Shown here: positions 29,711-44,878 of the stretch, in pieces | How positions within the stretch are numbered: the stretch's first letter is position 1 | Layout of the letters: every line of letters starts with the position of its first letter | Origin: Piromyces finnis | Taxonomy: Eukaryota > Neocallimastigomycota > Neocallimastigomycetes > Neocallimastigales > Neocallimastigaceae | Direction of reading: 5' to 3' | Assembly (NCBI GenBank): GCA_002104945.1 | Contig: MCFH01000015.1 | Location: 476,501 to 540,500, forward strand | Length of the DNA stretch: 64,000 bases | The notes under the pieces: generated by a model | The model's database searches: none | Seen by the model: the letters and a program-made list of their open reading frames with translations, nothing else | What the model was told of the DNA's origin: nothing | Translations under genes and position numbers: made by a program

Positions 29711-31738
29711 TATTTATAAAAAGAAAAAAGTCAATAAATTTCTTTTAGAATCATATATAATACTCATCTAGAATTATAATTAAAATACTTTATAATTTTA
29801 ATAAAAATATTAAAATGATGTTCATTATAATAAAGGATACAATTATAAGCATTTAAACAAGAAAAAAGAAAGATACCTTAAATAGTTAGGAATATACTCT
29901 AAAAATAATAATCGACATTTCAACCAAAAACAAATGAGAACCTTGCTTGGTTTTGTGTAAATCAATAAATAAAAAAATAAAAAATCCAAAGATGTTAAAA
30001 AATAAAATGTTTTCTATTTAATCACAATATACACAAATATATATAGTTAATATAATTAATATTTTAAAAACATCAAAATAAATGATTTTAATCTAAAAGT
30101 GGATGAGATTTTAGTTAAAAAAAAACTAATAAAAAAGTAGACCTTTTAAATAAATTTCAAAAGGATGCTTTTTTAATATATAAAAAGTATAGGCATGATT
30201 CATTTTATATGTAATCTTCTTTATTCTCATCAGCACTTTTTTAGGTTGTAAAAATTTTACATATCAATGATAGTATGATAAATGGATTATTATTAAAATT
30301 TAATAATAATATGTTTGAACTTTAAAGGTTTATTTTAGCCAGAATATTTAGGCATTCTATTATTTTAGATTAATATGGATAACCACAAAAAATATTTTGT
30401 TAAATAAAGGTTTTCAGATTTTTGGGGAAACTTTATTTAATAATAAACAAACGAACAATAATTAATTTTATTTAATTTATATAAATTAAAAATTTAATAA
30501 TCATATATTAAATTTGATTATAATATATTATAATAAATTAACTATTGATTTAAAAGAAATTAAGTCTTCCAAAAAAATAAACCATAACTTGACCTTACAA
30601 TTTTATTATTAATTTCTCCACTTCTAACTATGTATATTAACATCCAATAATATAATGAATTAATATATATGCTAATATAATTCATTATAATATAATTTAT
30701 ACAAGAAAGACAGTCTAAAGAATGATGTTATTCATGTTGTGAGTTATGTCTGAATGGGAAAGTATTAACTATCTACTTTTGTAAAAATAATGCATTTTAT
30801 TATGTTTGTTTTTTTCTTTTCTGGTTTTATTTAATAGCTTTTATAAAATAGTTTATAATTATAAAGCATTCTTTTTGTAGCATTATAATAGGTATTACTT
30901 TAAATTATTTAATTATAAAAAAAGTTTTTTATTAAAAAAATTTTTTTTTTTTTTATATTGTCATATGCTATAAAATAATTTTTTTTAACCTTTGCTTATC
31001 ATTTTCCCTTACCTCCAGAATAAGTATAATAAATAATAAATATGATAATAAGTATAAAAAAAAAAAAAAAAAATAGAGGAACTAATTTTAAAGGATCATT
31101 TTTTGAAAAGTCTTAAGATTGTAATATATTTAAAACTTGTTCTTTTTTTTTATTATTATGATTTTATCATGAATTTTTATTTATTTCTTTATTTCAAAAG
31201 AATAGAAAAAAAATTTTTTTTCTTTTTTTTTTATTTCATCATAATGATATTCCAAAAGTATTATATATATTTTACTTTTATGAAAAGTTTTAAAAGAAAA
31301 AAGACTAGAATATTATTTAGTATAATGATGAGTTGAAATACAAAATTGTCTTTTTTTTTATTATTATTATTAATATTTTATTAATTTTTCTTTTTTTTAC
31401 TAATAGTATTTTTTTTTTTTTTTTAAAATGAAACAAGTAAAAATCTTTATAAAATTCTCCAAAATTAATAATAATAATAAAAAAAAAAAAAAAAAAAAGA
31501 AAATAATAATGTGCATATATATAGATGATGGTTAAAATATTCTTATTATTTTATTTGTTAATATGTTAATATATATATGAAAAGATAGTGATGTTATTAA
31601 TGTTATTATTATGGATTTATTAATGTTGTTTTGTTTTTCTATAACTTCTTCCTCTTTTTCTTCTTCCTTTCTCTGACAACGTCCTTAATGAGTGAAATGA
31701 AATTTCATGAAAAGAAATGTAAAAAAGACTACCCCAAC
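29711..31738. other. Gene-poor region downstream of the ankyrin gene
   Basis: About 2 kb of AT-rich DNA holding palindromic TAATATA-type stretches near 30460-30550 and 30640-30710, and long poly-T tracts. No coding frame is supported. The 3' end of the ankyrin-repeat transcript lies at the right end. Confidence 0.5.
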
Positions 31739-34255
31739 TTAGCAAAATAAAAGAATTTTTAATAGAGCAAGTTTAAAATGATGTTGCCAGGTTTGTTTCT
31801 CTTTTAATGCTTGCCTTACAATATATTTTACAGTAGGATGATGTCCTCGAAGAAAAGCGACCAATAATACTCGATAACTGTACCGACGTTTCTTGGTCAT
31901 TTTTGCTCCTTTCTCCATAAAATAGTCTACTAGCGACATCTTTCCTGAATAGGCTGCATAAAATAAAGCTGTTTTACCATGATCATTCCTTTTATTCATT
32001 TTAGCACCATGTTCCACTAAACAACGTACCATAGATTCATTATGATCTTTGGTAGCAATGATTAATGGTGTGTTGCCTTCATAACCTTTGGCATCAATAG
32101 GTGCATGATGTTCTAATAATAAGGTCACAATTTCATTATAACTTCCATAGCATGCAAGATGAAGCGCTGTATTTCCATCAGAATTCTTAAGATGAAGATT
32201 AGCCCCATGTCGAACAAAATATTGAACAAGTTCTTCATAGCCATAACTTGTCGCTACCATTAATGCTGTAAATCCCTCCTCATTTTGCCAATTTAAAAGT
32301 GAGGGTTCTCTACCAACAAAATAATCAACAATATCTCGACATCCAACCTCAGTAGCTCGCATAAAGGCCATCTTAGTGAATCTTTCTTTTTGATCGGAAT
32401 GAAGACATCCTTCTTCAATGACATAATCAACAACATTAATTCGCTTATTTTGAGTGGCCATGGTCAACACCATTTTTAAATCCCTTTCCAACATCTCTTC
32501 TAATACTTTTTGGATTGAAACGGATGAATTTGAATGGCGATGAGAATTATGATGATATGAACTGCTGGTACTACCTTTTCCATTTTTATGAGTATATTGC
32601 TTGGCAGAGCGTGAACGTTTAAAACGCTTTAATAAAGACATGAGCTTTCTACCCTTTTTGAGTTTTATTTTCTGATCTTCAATATACTTTTTTGTTTTCT
32701 GACCATTTTCTTTTTCACTTTCTTCTTCATACTGTTGTTGTTGTTGTTGTTGCTCTAGTTGTTTCGCCTCAATCATTTTTATTTTATTCTGAATCATATA
32801 CTCTACAATCTTACGATATCCATTTTGTGATGCAATCATTAAAGCAATGGAACCTTCCTTATTACAATAATCAATGGCATGATTTTCTAGCAAAATCCTT
32901 ACAATCTCTTCATGTCCTTTTTGTGAGGCATAGAATAATGCTGTCTTACCAAAACCATTTTGTTCGTCTACTGATGCTCCTCGTTCAATTAAATATTTTA
33001 CAACTTTAGAATTTCCTGCTTTTGCGGCATGCATCAGTACTGTCCAACCACCACTGTTTTTTTCATTTATATCTAATCCATAATCTAAAAGACAAGAAAT
33101 GGTTTCCTTTTGATCATGCATTGCTGCAAAGAATAACGCTGATGATCCATTATTACTACATGAATGAATATTGGCCCCTTGCTCTATAAGAAAAGAAATA
33201 ACTTCTACATGACCAAACATAGCAGCATATATTAATGGTGTTAATCCATTTCCATCCTGATCATCTATAAGGGCTCCCTTTTCTAATAAATAGTGTATAA
33301 TATCCATTTGACCATTTTTACAGGCGTAAATAAGAGGACTAAGTCCATTTTTATCTTTATCATTAACTAAAGCACCATGATGAATTAAATAGTCAACAAT
33401 TTTTATATTCCCTTTTTCTGAAGCAAACATTAATGGTGTTTTATGAAGGCCGTTACGTTCATTGGTTTTCATTTGTAAATGTTCTATTAAATAAATAACT
33501 ATATCCCAATGATTTAATTCTGACGCCACCATCAACAGACAACACTTTATTTGTATATTCATGATGCATCTATTTCTGTCATTTTCTATTAATAATTTTA
33601 AAAGTTCTAAATTATCATTTTTAATGGTTTGTATATACATTGCTTTGGTAATTATCACCTTTTTTTTCTCCTTGTATACTAACATTTTAAAATCATGTTT
33701 AGTTATTTTTGCTTGTTTTTGTTGCAACAAAATCATTTGTAATATAAATGAATTATTATATACATAATGTTCAAAAACCTTTTTCAAAAGATGAATGTTC
33801 TGCGCTTCAATAATATAATCCAAAAATCGTTTATTCTGTTCATCTTCAAAATTAATATTGATGCCATGATTTAATATATAGTAAAGATTTTTGGTATTTA
33901 GTAGATTCGTTTTGAAAAAATGAATTAATATATTATCTCCTTTCCATGTCAATAAATTTATATTTGAACCTTTCGATAGAAGTAAATCAGCAACATCAAA
34001 TCGATGATATTTTAATGAAAGATAAATTGGTATTTCTGCTTCGTTGACTTCATAATTTAAACTTCTATAGAGTACTATAATAAATTTAATAATGGCCAAA
34101 GAAGCTTTGCTTTTAATAGCATAATTTAAAATATCAAAATTATCACCATTAATATGAAAATTTTTTAAATCATTGAAAATAATCAATGACTGAAGTTCAG
34201 AAAAATTATCTTTTGCTATTAAATATTTTATTTTTTCTATACAATTTGTTGACAT
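31739..34255 (-). CDS. Ankyrin-repeat protein, two repeat blocks with a basic/Gln linker
   Basis: This single exon of 838 codons encodes a protein built mainly of ankyrin repeats, which act as protein-binding scaffolds. Residues 1-250 hold degenerate repeats with sequence such as DILNYAIKSKASLAIIKFII. About 270-490 is a run of well-formed repeats (HKTPLMFASEKGNIKIVDYL, NGLSPLIYACKNGQMDIIHY, NGLTPLIYAAMFGHVEVISF, GWTVLMHAAKAGNSKVVKYL). About 490-585 is a non-ankyrin linker: a Gln run, a Glu-rich stretch, then Lys/Arg-rich KLMSLLKRFKRSRSAKQ and a His/Ser-rich part. About 590-830 is a second repeat block (EGFTALMVATSYGYEELVQY, GNTALHLACYGSYNEIVTLL). There is no signal peptide, membrane segment or catalytic domain. 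The partner is unknown. Such proteins are numerous in gut fungi (general knowledge), so it is probably one of a family. Confidence 0.88.
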   Translation of the reverse strand: MSTNCIEKIKYLIAKDNFSELQSLIIFNDLKNFHINGDNFDILNYAIKSKASLAIIKFIIVLYRSLNYEVNEAEIPIYLSLKYHRFDVADLLLSKGSNINLLTWKGDNILIHFFKTNLLNTKNLYYILNHGININFEDEQNKRFLDYIIEAQNIHLLKKVFEHYVYNNSFILQMILLQQKQAKITKHDFKMLVYKEKKKVIITKAMYIQTIKNDNLELLKLLIENDRNRCIMNIQIKCCLLMVASELNHWDIVIYLIEHLQMKTNERNGLHKTPLMFASEKGNIKIVDYLIHHGALVNDKDKNGLSPLIYACKNGQMDIIHYLLEKGALIDDQDGNGLTPLIYAAMFGHVEVISFLIEQGANIHSCSNNGSSALFFAAMHDQKETISCLLDYGLDINEKNSGGWTVLMHAAKAGNSKVVKYLIERGASVDEQNGFGKTALFYASQKGHEEIVRILLENHAIDYCNKEGSIALMIASQNGYRKIVEYMIQNKIKMIEAKQLEQQQQQQQYEEESEKENGQKTKKYIEDQKIKLKKGRKLMSLLKRFKRSRSAKQYTHKNGKGSTSSSYHHNSHRHSNSSVSIQKVLEEMLERDLKMVLTMATQNKRINVVDYVIEEGCLHSDQKERFTKMAFMRATEVGCRDIVDYFVGREPSLLNWQNEEGFTALMVATSYGYEELVQYFVRHGANLHLKNSDGNTALHLACYGSYNEIVTLLLEHHAPIDAKGYEGNTPLIIATKDHNESMVRCLVEHGAKMNKRNDHGKTALFYAAYSGKMSLVDYFMEKGAKMTKKRRYSYRVLLVAFLRGHHPTVKYIVRQALKEKQTWQHHFKLALLKILLFC

Positions 34256-36469
34256 TTTAATTATTGTTGTTATTATTATATTTGAATATTATAAAAAAAA
34301 ATATGTATTTAATATTATATATAATTAAAAAAAAATGTATATATGAGTTGTTATTATAGAATGAATAATTTTAGAAATATTTATCATTTTTTGGTGTTGT
34401 ATATGAATGTATGTATGTATAATTAAATTTATATAAATGGTTGTTATTATTCAGGCTAATTTCTAAAATTAATTGTAATTTTCAGTTTTTTTTTTTAATA
34501 AAGTGAGTAATGATAAGAATTTTTTTTAAAAAAAAAAAACTTTGTATTTATGAACAGAATAAAAGGGTATACAAAAATATCGTTTTATTAAACAACTGAT
34601 AAATTATGATGATGATAATGATAATATATAAAATATATATATGGATAAATATTCTTTTATAATTTTGATAAAATGAATAAATATTATAAATTATAATTTA
34701 AATTTAGCATTGTTATATTGACAAAATTTATATTTTTTTTCTATCATTTGTTTTAATTTATTATCTTTTTCCTTTTTCTTTTTTTTTTTTTTTTAATTTT
34801 ATTCAATAATTTATAAAGTGAACTTTTTAAAATTTTTAAACTATATTTTAAAGATTTTTTTTTTCTTTTTGTATATAAATAAAATTTTTATTATTTATTA
34901 AATTTAAGGAAAAAAGGACTAATAAAAAATTAATTCACAATATATTATAATAAATTAAAATTTTATTAAAAAGTTTAATATATAAAAGGTTAATATTAAT
35001 CGCACTTTTTACTTTTTAACCAAGTATTGACAATAGATAAAATAGTAAAATGACTTTTATTAATAAAGAATATGGAAAAGACTATATAAATTATATTTAT
35101 TGATAATAAATTATTATGATGAAATAAATAAAAGGTTTATATTATTAGAGTAAAAAGAATAAGTTTTTAAAGAGCAAACATAATAATGAATTAAAACATT
35201 AGTAACACTATTTGGACCAGCAAAGAGAATTTTCATTTAATTAAACTCAAAGACTTTTTTTTTTTTTTCATTTATCATAAAAAAAAAAAAGTGTTTCAAT
35301 AATTATATTTTTTAATATTATTATTTAATGAATAAATAATATTAAAAAAAAAACAACAACTATTTTTAAAGTTCTTTTAGTATATAAAATACTTAGTTCT
35401 AGTTATTTATTAAGAAATTCTAGCATATATTTTAACTATTTTATTGTTACTTTTTTTTCTTTTATTCAATAATTCTATTTTATTTTATTGATATTTCTAA
35501 TGTGAATATTAGTTTTAATATTTAAAGAAAATCAATAGGATAGTATCAATTCATTGTAATTCATACTAAAAGAATATTTATTTGTATATGTTATATACAT
35601 TTTTAAATATAACTTTTATATTCCTTTTTTTCTTCAATAATCATACTTTTTCAAAATAATATTCTTTCAATATTTCATATTTAAAGAAATAAAGAATTAC
35701 ATGGTTTAACAATGCTTTGTTTCTAAAAAGACTGACTTTTTATTTATTGAAGATTTCTTTCTTTTTTTTTTCATATTATAGTTGATTGTGTAACCTTTTG
35801 ATTAAAATTAATTATTACTCATTTTTTATAATTCCAAAAGTAAAGCAAAAAAAAAGATAGTAAATAATATATATAAAAAATAAATAGTAATAAGATTTGT
35901 TTTTTAAAGCATCATATTAGCAAAAAATCACTTTTTTTTATTTATTTGTACATGATATTGTAAAAATTTTAATAATAAATACAATGTCAAAATAATATTA
36001 ATGTATAATGTTTTTTTTAATATTGATTTATAAACAGATTGTTATAAAGAGATGATATATAGAGAAAATGAGAGTAATGAATACAAAGAAGTTATTCAAT
36101 ATTATTATAACTTTTTTTTTTACAAAAACATATTTTTAAATGATAATATTGTTTTAAATTTTAAAAGGTTATTCAATAATTATAATACTATTGTAAAATA
36201 AATATTCAAATATTCTTATAGAAAATTGTTACATATTCATTAAATTTTTATTGTATACAATTTATGTAATACAATAATTTTTTTTTTCTTATTTCTATAT
36301 TCATTTTTATTCTTATACTTATTATTAGAATCTATAATTTGAAATTTAAATTTTGAAATTTGAATTTTAAAATTAAAAATAAAGTAATAATAATAATAAT
36401 AATAAAAAATTTCCTTTTATTTAAATAATAATAATATATTAAAAGTTATTTTGAAATATTAAGATAAAA
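34256..36469. promoter_or_regulatory. Divergent intergenic region ankyrin gene / cap methyltransferase
   Basis: About 2.2 kb separates two divergent start codons, so both promoters should lie near its two ends. The sequence is AT-rich with many poly-A/T tracts (for example 34518-34540, 35254-35269, 35279-35291) and ATT/AAT runs. I see no coding frame and no site I can name. Confidence 0.4.
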
Positions 36470-38468
<1,999 letters not shown>

Positions 38469-38963
38469 GATCCAATAAAGATTCGTTATTAAAATAAGTT
38501 TAAATAAAAAGAAAATGAATTTTTAATATACCAAAAAAAAAAAAAAAAAAAAAAAAATTATTTATTTTAAAATTAATTAAAAGCTAACCATAACATGTAT
38601 TAACAAGTATAGAATAATTTAATTTATAGATAGATAGATAATAAAAAATATTTTATTAACTTTTTATTATTTTATTATTTATTTATTTTTTATGTTTATA
38701 ATTATTTTTTTTTAATAATTTAATCAATAGTTTTATAAATAAAATATGTTGAATAAAATATATGATATAAATATTGTTGTAAAAAAAAAAAAAAAAAACA
38801 AATATTTTTTATCAAAAAAATAAATTAATACTAAAATTAAAAACATTTTTCTTTTTGATTTTGTTATTGTAATTTCAACCTTTATACAAATTAAAAGAAA
38901 TTAAAATCTATAATTAAAACTTGGAAAAAAAAAAGTCTTATTTTCTTTTCTATCTTTTATAAT
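38469..38963. other. Convergent intergenic region
   Basis: These 495 bases lie between two stop codons that face each other (cap methyltransferase and kinesin). They must hold both 3' ends. Poly-A near 38533-38556 and 38781-38798 and an AATAAA near 38504 could serve polyadenylation, but such strings are common here. Confidence 0.45.
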
Positions 38964-39690
38964 CTATCGTAAAATCTTTTTAGCTGTTCCAATTTGACAA
39001 GAATTAACCTAAAATATATATAATTTATTAAAAAAAATGTTTAATAATTATTATTATAAAAAAAAAATAATTATAAATGTATTTATAATTATTTTTTCAT
39101 ATACCTTAGTAGCAAATCTTAAGGAACATAAAGTTTCTTGTAAATTAGCAAAAAGTGGTGATATATTTACAAACATTAAAGTTTTACTGTTTCCTCCTAT
39201 TAAAATTTTTTTTATATATAAATATTTATGCATATTAATAGAGAATTTTTATTTCATAGTTTATACAAATTTATTAATTATCAATACAAATAAACTTACC
39301 TAATGAGTTTTGTAATAAAAAGGTTAGCTAATATAATTTATATATATAGTAAAGAAAAGAAAAAGATATATTAATATAGTATAATAAAATAAATTTAGAT
39401 AAAATTATTATGAATTTTAAATTTATTATTATTATTTTTTTTTTTTAAAAAAAAAATACCTTTGAATTACGATATGGAATATGAGGTTCATTATTTCCTA
39501 AAGCGGCAATAACATCACTTAGACAACTCAAACTTTTATTAATTGCACGAGTTTCTTTAAGACGATCACCTGTGGCTCCTGAAACAGCTAAACGTTCTGA
39601 GCCAGCTAAATCAATAAGATTTAAGGAACTTTCATATTTTTCATCTGTTAATTCATTATGTCCTTGTAAATGAAGGGTAAAAATACTATG

Positions 39691-39727
<37 letters not shown>

Positions 39728-39741
39728 TTAATAATAATAAT

Positions 39742-39787
<46 letters not shown>

Positions 39788-42700
39788 TTAATTAAAATAT
39801 GATACTATTATATTATTTATTTTATAATAGATAGTTTCTATCTTTATTTTTGCTATTATTCCTTTAGAAAAAATTCCTTTATCTACAAACCTGTGACTTC
39901 TTGATGAACGTTCATTACATAATGTGGCACCAACAGATCTGTTTTTAGAAGCAATTTGTAATAATTTATGTACTTCATCTGAAGTTTTTACCTTGACTAA
40001 AAAAATTATTGTTTAAAAAAACATTTATTAAATAAGATTAATATTTTATGATTTGTCTATCTTTATTCATTGCAAATATTTCATAATATTGATAAATAAA
40101 CAATTACCAATTTTAGCGTCAGTAACGATAGTTCTTCCATGAGAAAGATGCTTTATTTCATGTTTTTGAGTTTCATCATTTTCTAATAAATCTCTTATTG
40201 TCTCATTATATATTTCCAAAAACTATTTTATGGTTATGTGTATATAAATATTAATAAAAAATTACTTAAAAAAAAATCTTTATAATAAAGTAACATTAAA
40301 AAGTAAATTATATTCAACTAACTTGACAATCTATATCATATATCCAACCCTTCTTTTTGAAATCTTCAGATGCTATAAATATTTGTTGAACAGCTCTTGG
40401 AATCATACCCATTGTTTCTTTATCTTCACCACCTTCCATACTATTTTACGTTTTTTATAAGATTTTATTATTATTAATAATGTTTTTTTTTTAATTACTT
40501 TTTGATTTTGATAAAAATAACTTTAGAAAACATACGTATAGGTTTTACCACTTCCAGTTTGACCATAAGCAAATATACACACGTTATATCCATCTAATGC
40601 TGATTGAACTAATTGAGCAATTTCAGTAAATATTTCTCCTTGTTTTGAACTTCCATCAAATACCTGAAAATTAATAGATTTAAATAAAATGTAAACATAA
40701 TTAAAGAAAAAAAAAAAACAATATAAATTACATCGTTATATTATGTATATATATTGAGTAATAATTAATTTTTTTTTGTATTATTCAATACCTTATCAAA
40801 ACTGAATGGGTATGATTTTGATGATGCTGATCCCATAGCAGATTCCTATCATTTTAAGAATGTTTTAAAAAATCAATAATGAGTATTGATATTTTAATTA
40901 TAGAATTATGTCTATGATTATATAATAAATAAATCTATAAAATAACAACTTACAGTCTGTTGTACTAATGTGATTTCTTTGTCATTGTCTTTTGGATATA
41001 CAATATGTTGAGTTAAGTTTTCATTATTATATTTCTCCTTTTCACTTTCTATAGTTTTTTAAAATTATTATAAAATAATATAATTATATTTTAATGTAAA
41101 TAATAATAAAGGGTTTTCTAATTTTTTTCAATACATACGAAGAACTGGCCTTACTCTACAGAATACTCTAATATTTCCCTTTAATTCCTTTAAACCAAAA
41201 CAGTTGTTATAAATTAATATATTATTATTTATTATTATTAAATTATAAATTTTTATATTTTATAACTAAATTTATTAACAAATATACTTGAATTTCATTA
41301 TGTAAGAATCTTCTTTGCTCCTCTAAGGCTTGAATACTTCTTTTTGCTTCTAAATAATCATTTTCTAAAGTTGCTATTCTTTTTAAATGTCTTTCACGTT
41401 CTATTTCTAATTCATTTATTCTCTTAGTATCTTCTTTCTTTGCGTTTTCTAATTCTTCTATGTATTTTTTATTAACTTCTGATTCTAATTTAAAATTAGC
41501 AACTTGCTTTTCAAAATCAGCTATTCTTTGGTCTCTATTTTCAATTTTATTCTGTTATAATTGTAATATCATTATAAAATTAGTTTGTCAATATTATTAT
41601 GGAATGAAACGATTCTTAAATATTTAAATAAAAATAGTCAACACCTATATTACATTTAAATCATTGATAGTTCCTTTGGCTTTTTCTAATTCATCATTTG
41701 TTATTGTATGTTGTTTTGTTAATTCGCTAAATTCTTCTTTTAATTTTTTATGCTCCTCCTATATAAATGATTTTTAATTTTAATATTCGATAATTTATAT
41801 TTAAAATATCAAACATATGTAATAAAAAGTATAAATTTAATATCTGATTTATTTTTAAAATAACTATATTACAATTATTAACTACGATTATTTATGATTT
41901 ATTACCGTTAAATTCTTCTGTTCTTCTTTTAATTTATCATGTTGTTTAACAAATTGACCATAGGTATCTTCTAATTTGTTATTTTTTTCTTTTAATTCAT
42001 TTATTTCATTATCTTTTGACTTTATAACTTCTTCACTTTCTTGCTTCTCTTTCTATATGTTATAAATTTAAATTTATTATGTAATATCATTAGTTATAAT
42101 TTCCAATTATAAACTAATTATATTATACATTATATATATATTGATAATTTACTTCTTTTTCAACTTTTATTGCTTCAATTTCACTAACAGTTTTTTCTTT
42201 GTCTTGTTGTAATTGATCAACTTTTTTATTTTATTTTTTTAAAAAAAAAAAATCGTATATATATTTAGTTAATGGTATTGAAATCATAGTGATATATTAT
42301 TATTATTCTATAAATATAATTAATTAATAATTTACTTTGTTCTGATTTTTTAAGAAGTTCTTCATCCTTTTGTTCTAATAATTTACATGATTTATCAATA
42401 TGATTATTTAATTCAGATATATCCTTTTTAGCATCTTCCAAAAGACCCTTATATAATTATATTATTTATTATTTTTTTTTAAATTATATATAATATGAAA
42501 ATATTTTTAATCATACAATTATTAGAAATAATTCAAATGATCTTATACTATTATAATTGAGAAAATTTTATTTCCTTAATTTATATATAAAAAATAAAAA
42601 ATTAAAAAATACTTTTGTATCCCATCCTGAACGTCTTGGTCTTTTTGTTAATGTAATACCATATTTTGATTTCGGTGCTTTAACTGTTTTTTTTTCTGTT

Positions 42701-43644
42701 GTTGAAATTGTTGTATTAGAAACTGGATTCTTTGGTTTTATTGTTTTAGATGGTATAGTTTTTTTAATTGGTGGTTTCCTAGCAGAAAATGGTTTAACTT
42801 TAGATTCTATTTTCGATGTTTTAGATATTGGAGTCTTTGCTGTAATTGATGTATTTCTTGATATTGAAGGGGAAGAGGTTTTTGAGATAGATGAAGTTTT
42901 TGTTAATGTAGGGGAAGTAACTTTTAAATTGGATGAACTTTTTGATAATGATGATGGTGTTTTTATTTTAGATACAGTTGATGAAGAAGAAGAAATGGCA
43001 TTATTATTATTATTAGTAGTTGATGTCATTGCTTTATCTGTACTATGACTATTACTCGGGGTAGAAGTAGTTTTTGTTTTATTATATACTTTTGAAGTCT
43101 GTGAAATGGATTTTCGAGCAAATTTTGATGGTCGAATTATTATACTAGTATTAGCAGCAGCTGTACTCATAATTTTTGAAAGTTTTCTCTTTTTTGATGC
43201 ACTTCCATCAGGTTGTAATATATTTTCTGTTTTCGGAGTTTCAGGTGATTTTGTATTGACTTTTATATTTTCTTTGCTAATTGAAGGAATTTTGGTATGA
43301 ACCTTGGGCATTGGAATTGAAGTCTTTTTCTAAAAAAAAAGAAAGAAAGAAAGAAAAAAAGAAAAAATAAACAAGACATTAATATCAAAACAATATATTC
43401 CTATCACATTACTATTGTTTAATTAATTATGAACATATTTATAATTGATAATATAATTTTATAAATTGAATTTCAAATCATCAAAAAACATTGTACAATT
43501 AGTATTTTAAAATTCTAAATTATTCTAATTGATAAATTTATCCTTAGTTATTATTATGTTGTAATTCTAAATTTACTGTTTTCATATAAATATATAATTA
43601 ATTTAATTTGTGTGTACCTTGACTTCATTAACTTCTGTAATCAT
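38964..43644 (-). CDS. Kinesin-14 (Kar3/Ncd-like), C-terminal motor
   Basis: This is a predicted minus-end-directed microtubule motor for spindle and nuclear positioning, about 831 residues in 18 exons: 43644-43618, 43329-42613, 42447-42336, 42220-42153, 42052-41906, 41758-41654, 41551-41288, 41187-41139, 41048-40954, 40845-40792, 40663-40536, 40440-40323, 40222-40108, 39996-39891, 39685-39460, 39327-39300, 39196-39105 and 39008-38964. Residues 1-248 are a basic Ser/Thr/Pro/Lys-rich tail, likely microtubule- or cargo-binding. About 249-480 is a coiled coil (for example [20 protein letters not shown]). The motor starts at [14 protein letters not shown] (481), the neck-motor junction typical of C-terminal kinesins. 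It contains [11 protein letters not shown] (P-loop about 580-587), NERSSRSHS (694-702) and DLAGSER (727-733), and ends soon after [13 protein letters not shown]. Placement of the motor at the C-terminus after the coil sets it in kinesin-14. Exon 1 has only nine codons. Confidence 0.92.
39692..39790. repeat. AAT array with ATT interruptions in a kinesin intron
   Basis: AAT repeats broken by three AATATT steps lie in the 205-base intron between exons 14 and 15 of the minus-strand kinesin gene. On the sense strand they read as ATT, the opposite orientation to the arrays in the cap methyltransferase gene. Confidence 0.85.
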
Positions 43645-44878
43645 TTTTAGTTGATGTATTATTCCTTAAAATGCTATAAAAAATAATAGTTTCAATTAAA
43701 TAAAATTAAAAAAATATATATTAATAATAAATAATGTAAAATATATATATATTTAAGTATTAATAATAATAAAGCTTGAGTATTATAGTTTTGACATTTA
43801 TATAGATTAACTATATTATTACTTTTGTAATTTTAAATATATTCAAAATAATTAATTTTTCACCAAAAGATTTTATTCAAAATGTTATTATTAAAAGAAA
43901 TAAAAGAAAATAATTATTTCTTTTTCATCTATTTTATCTATTTATATATATACTTTTTTTTTTAAAATTTTTAACCGGCTTTATTAATGTAATGTATAAT
44001 TATAATTTAAACAAATATTATTAAAAATCTAACAAAAAAGAACTATAAAAAATTATATAATTTATTATTTTATAATTTTCTTTTTTTTCTTTTAAAAAAA
44101 AAAACATTAGAAAGTACTAATTTGCACGAACAGGGCTTAATTTCATTTTAAAAATTTAAAAATTAAAATTTCTAAAAGCATAGAATTAAAATAATACAAT
44201 GTATTAAGATTGTACAATTTTTTTAAATATGCTTCATCCACATTTTTAATTACATAGTTTAATGTAATTTATGTATAAACTTATAATATCATATGATCAT
44301 ATGAAATGGAAAAAGAACTATGAAATTGAAAAGCTTAAAACCAATAATAAATAACCAACTAATAATAATATGAAAGATTTTTGAAGAAATTAAAAAGATA
44401 TTAAATTTTAATATAATATTAAATAATTAAATTTATTATAAACAAAAGAAACCTCAATTTTTTTTTTTTTTTTTTTGAAAGCTTTAATTGAAAGTACTTT
44501 TAATATTTTATAACTTTATCTTACTTAATAATAATAAATAAAATAAATTTAACAAAAGAAAACAACTAATAAAAGAAAAAGATAATATAATAACTTTAAA
44601 AAAAGTATATAATCAACAACAAAAAAAAATTAACACCAAATATTTTAAATTTTATTAAAATTCAAATTTCAAATTATTAATTAATATTATATAATATTAA
44701 AAACTGAATGACTAATTCATATCTTCTTCTTTTTTATTTTTATTGATATGCTAATATTTGAAATACTTGTTATTCGTACTAAAACTAAATTGGCATTTTT
44801 TTTTTTTAAATTTGATTATTATCAATAATCAAATTCATAATAATAGAAATAGAAAGAAAATAATATATTTATAAAAAG
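43645..44878. promoter_or_regulatory. Divergent intergenic region kinesin / Derlin
   Basis: These 1.2 kb separate the two start codons, so the promoters of both genes should be here. A palindrome-like ATCATATGATCATATGA lies at about 44288-44304. A small mixed patch at about 44118-44137 (AATTTGCACGAACAGGGCTT) stands out from the AT background. No known factor site can be named. Confidence 0.4.

Noticed and set aside
30709-30850. Cys-rich plus-strand stretch (CYSCCELCLNGKVL)
   Set aside because: It is short and has no start codon or family; the Cys codons arise from TGT in T-rich DNA.
42557-43048. 163-codon plus-strand frame
   Set aside because: It is the antisense shadow of kinesin exon 2; the minus strand reads a Ser/Thr/Lys tail that joins in frame to the coiled coil and motor.
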